This document shows, in pieces, positions 63,562-64,000 of a stretch of DNA of 64,000 nucleotides. This DNA comes from CALGLS01 sp045105695 (GTDB lineage: Bacteria; Bacteroidota; Bacteroidia; Chitinophagales; Saprospiraceae), in NCBI GenBank assembly GCA_045105695.1, contig JBGCDT010000055.1, positions 1 to 64,000 on the forward strand, given 5' to 3'. The notes under the pieces were generated by a model that saw only the letters and a program-made list of their open reading frames with translations, was not told the DNA's origin and searched no databases. A program made the position numbers and the translations under genes. Numbering within the stretch: position 1 is the stretch's first letter; each line of letters opens with the position of its first letter.

Positions 63562-64000
63562 ATGCCAAATACTTACACCCAAATGTATGTTCAATTGGTT
63601 TTCGCAGTAAAGAACCGTCAAGCGTTAATTCCTAAGGAACATAAAGAAGAGTTACACAAATATATAGCAGGTATAGTTACAAAGCGCCATCAAAAGCTAT
63701 TAGCGATTCATGCAATGCCTGATCACATTCATATATTCATTGGTTTCAAACCGACAGTTATAATATCGGATATTGTGAGAGATATAAAAACCACTTCTTC
63801 GCAATTTATCAAAGAGAAGCAGTTTACAAAATTTCAATTTAATTGGCAGAAAGGGTATGGTGCATTTACTTATGCACATTCACAATTGGGTATTGTATGT
63901 CGGTATATTGAAAATCAGGAAGAATATCACAGAAAGAAAACCTTTAGAGCAGAATATTTAGATTTTTTAGAGAAATTCGATGTTGATTATGATGATCAAT
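63562..64000 (+). mobile_element. IS200/IS605-type Y1 transposase, cut by the window edge
   Basis: The open frame beginning ATG 63562 runs to the window end (146 codons, no stop seen). It opens MPNTYTQMYVQLVFAVKNRQ, carries the HUH pair in MPDHIHIFIGF, and a catalytic tyrosine in CRYIENQEEYHRKKTF. The family makes and joins single-stranded transposon ends that fold as hairpins. In the bases before the gene (63519-63561) no clear terminal hairpin is visible. The 3' end, any tnpB partner and right end lie outside the window. Lone Y1 transposases also move short palindromic repeats. Confidence 0.88.

Overview
This 64 kb window is a chromosomal segment from a member of the Bacteroidota. Several independent signals agree. 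Promoters repeatedly match the Bacteroidota -7 element TAnnTTTG, two of them with a well-spaced upstream TTTG (tRNA-Gln and recA). There are gliding/type IX secretion (T9SS) genes (gldE, gldD), proteins with T9SS C-terminal sorting domains, an ECF sigma/FecR/STN-TonB receptor/DUF4249 operon, and a one-protein hybrid two-component system. The mevalonate genes and the conserved order mutY-ssb-gldE-gldD point to Flavobacteriia or Saprospiria. The exact lineage is inference.

Layout. 0.1-6.2 kb: an M23 peptidase, then an isoprenoid operon (type 2 IPP isomerase, class II HMG-CoA reductase, GYDIA-type GHMP kinase) with a ferredoxin-NADP reductase-like protein, then a NifU-type Fe-S protein. 6.5-16.3 kb: two DUF3857/transglutaminase-fold secreted proteins, a GGGP synthase homologue, RsgA, a short CarB and AMP nucleosidase. 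16.3-26.5 kb: a large GAF protein, a sodium:solute symporter, a PAP2-like membrane protein, a PD40/OmpA envelope protein, adenine deaminase and an MscS channel. 26.5-32.2 kb: an ECF sigma/anti-sigma/TonB receptor/DUF4249 operon bracketed by inverted copies of a short hairpin repeat, the right-hand copy being part of a 26-bp-period array.

32.2-35.3 kb: a compact DUF4956-HlyD-TolC operon that looks like an envelope-spanning exporter with no recognisable pump or ATPase. 35.7-44.6 kb: a methyltransferase, tRNA-Gln(TTG), a YcaQ/AlkX-type DNA glycosylase and a 2124-residue surface protein with a T9SS type B sorting domain. 44.8-51.2 kb: mutY-ssb-gldE-gldD, then recA and a TPR protein on the opposite strand. 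51.7-64 kb: a radical SAM/SPASM protein, two tandem peptidyl-tRNA hydrolases, an M15-like membrane protein, a hybrid two-component regulator followed by a LamG T9SS protein and a beta-helix lipoprotein, a DUF2851 protein, and an IS200-type transposase cut by the window edge.

The strongest leads for something undescribed are the DUF4956-HlyD-TolC operon, the hairpin repeat family around the ECF operon, the tandem pth pair, and the regulator/LamG/beta-helix set. No CRISPR array, prophage, restriction system, rRNA or biosynthetic megacluster was seen. Assignments rest on reading motifs by eye; no database search was run.
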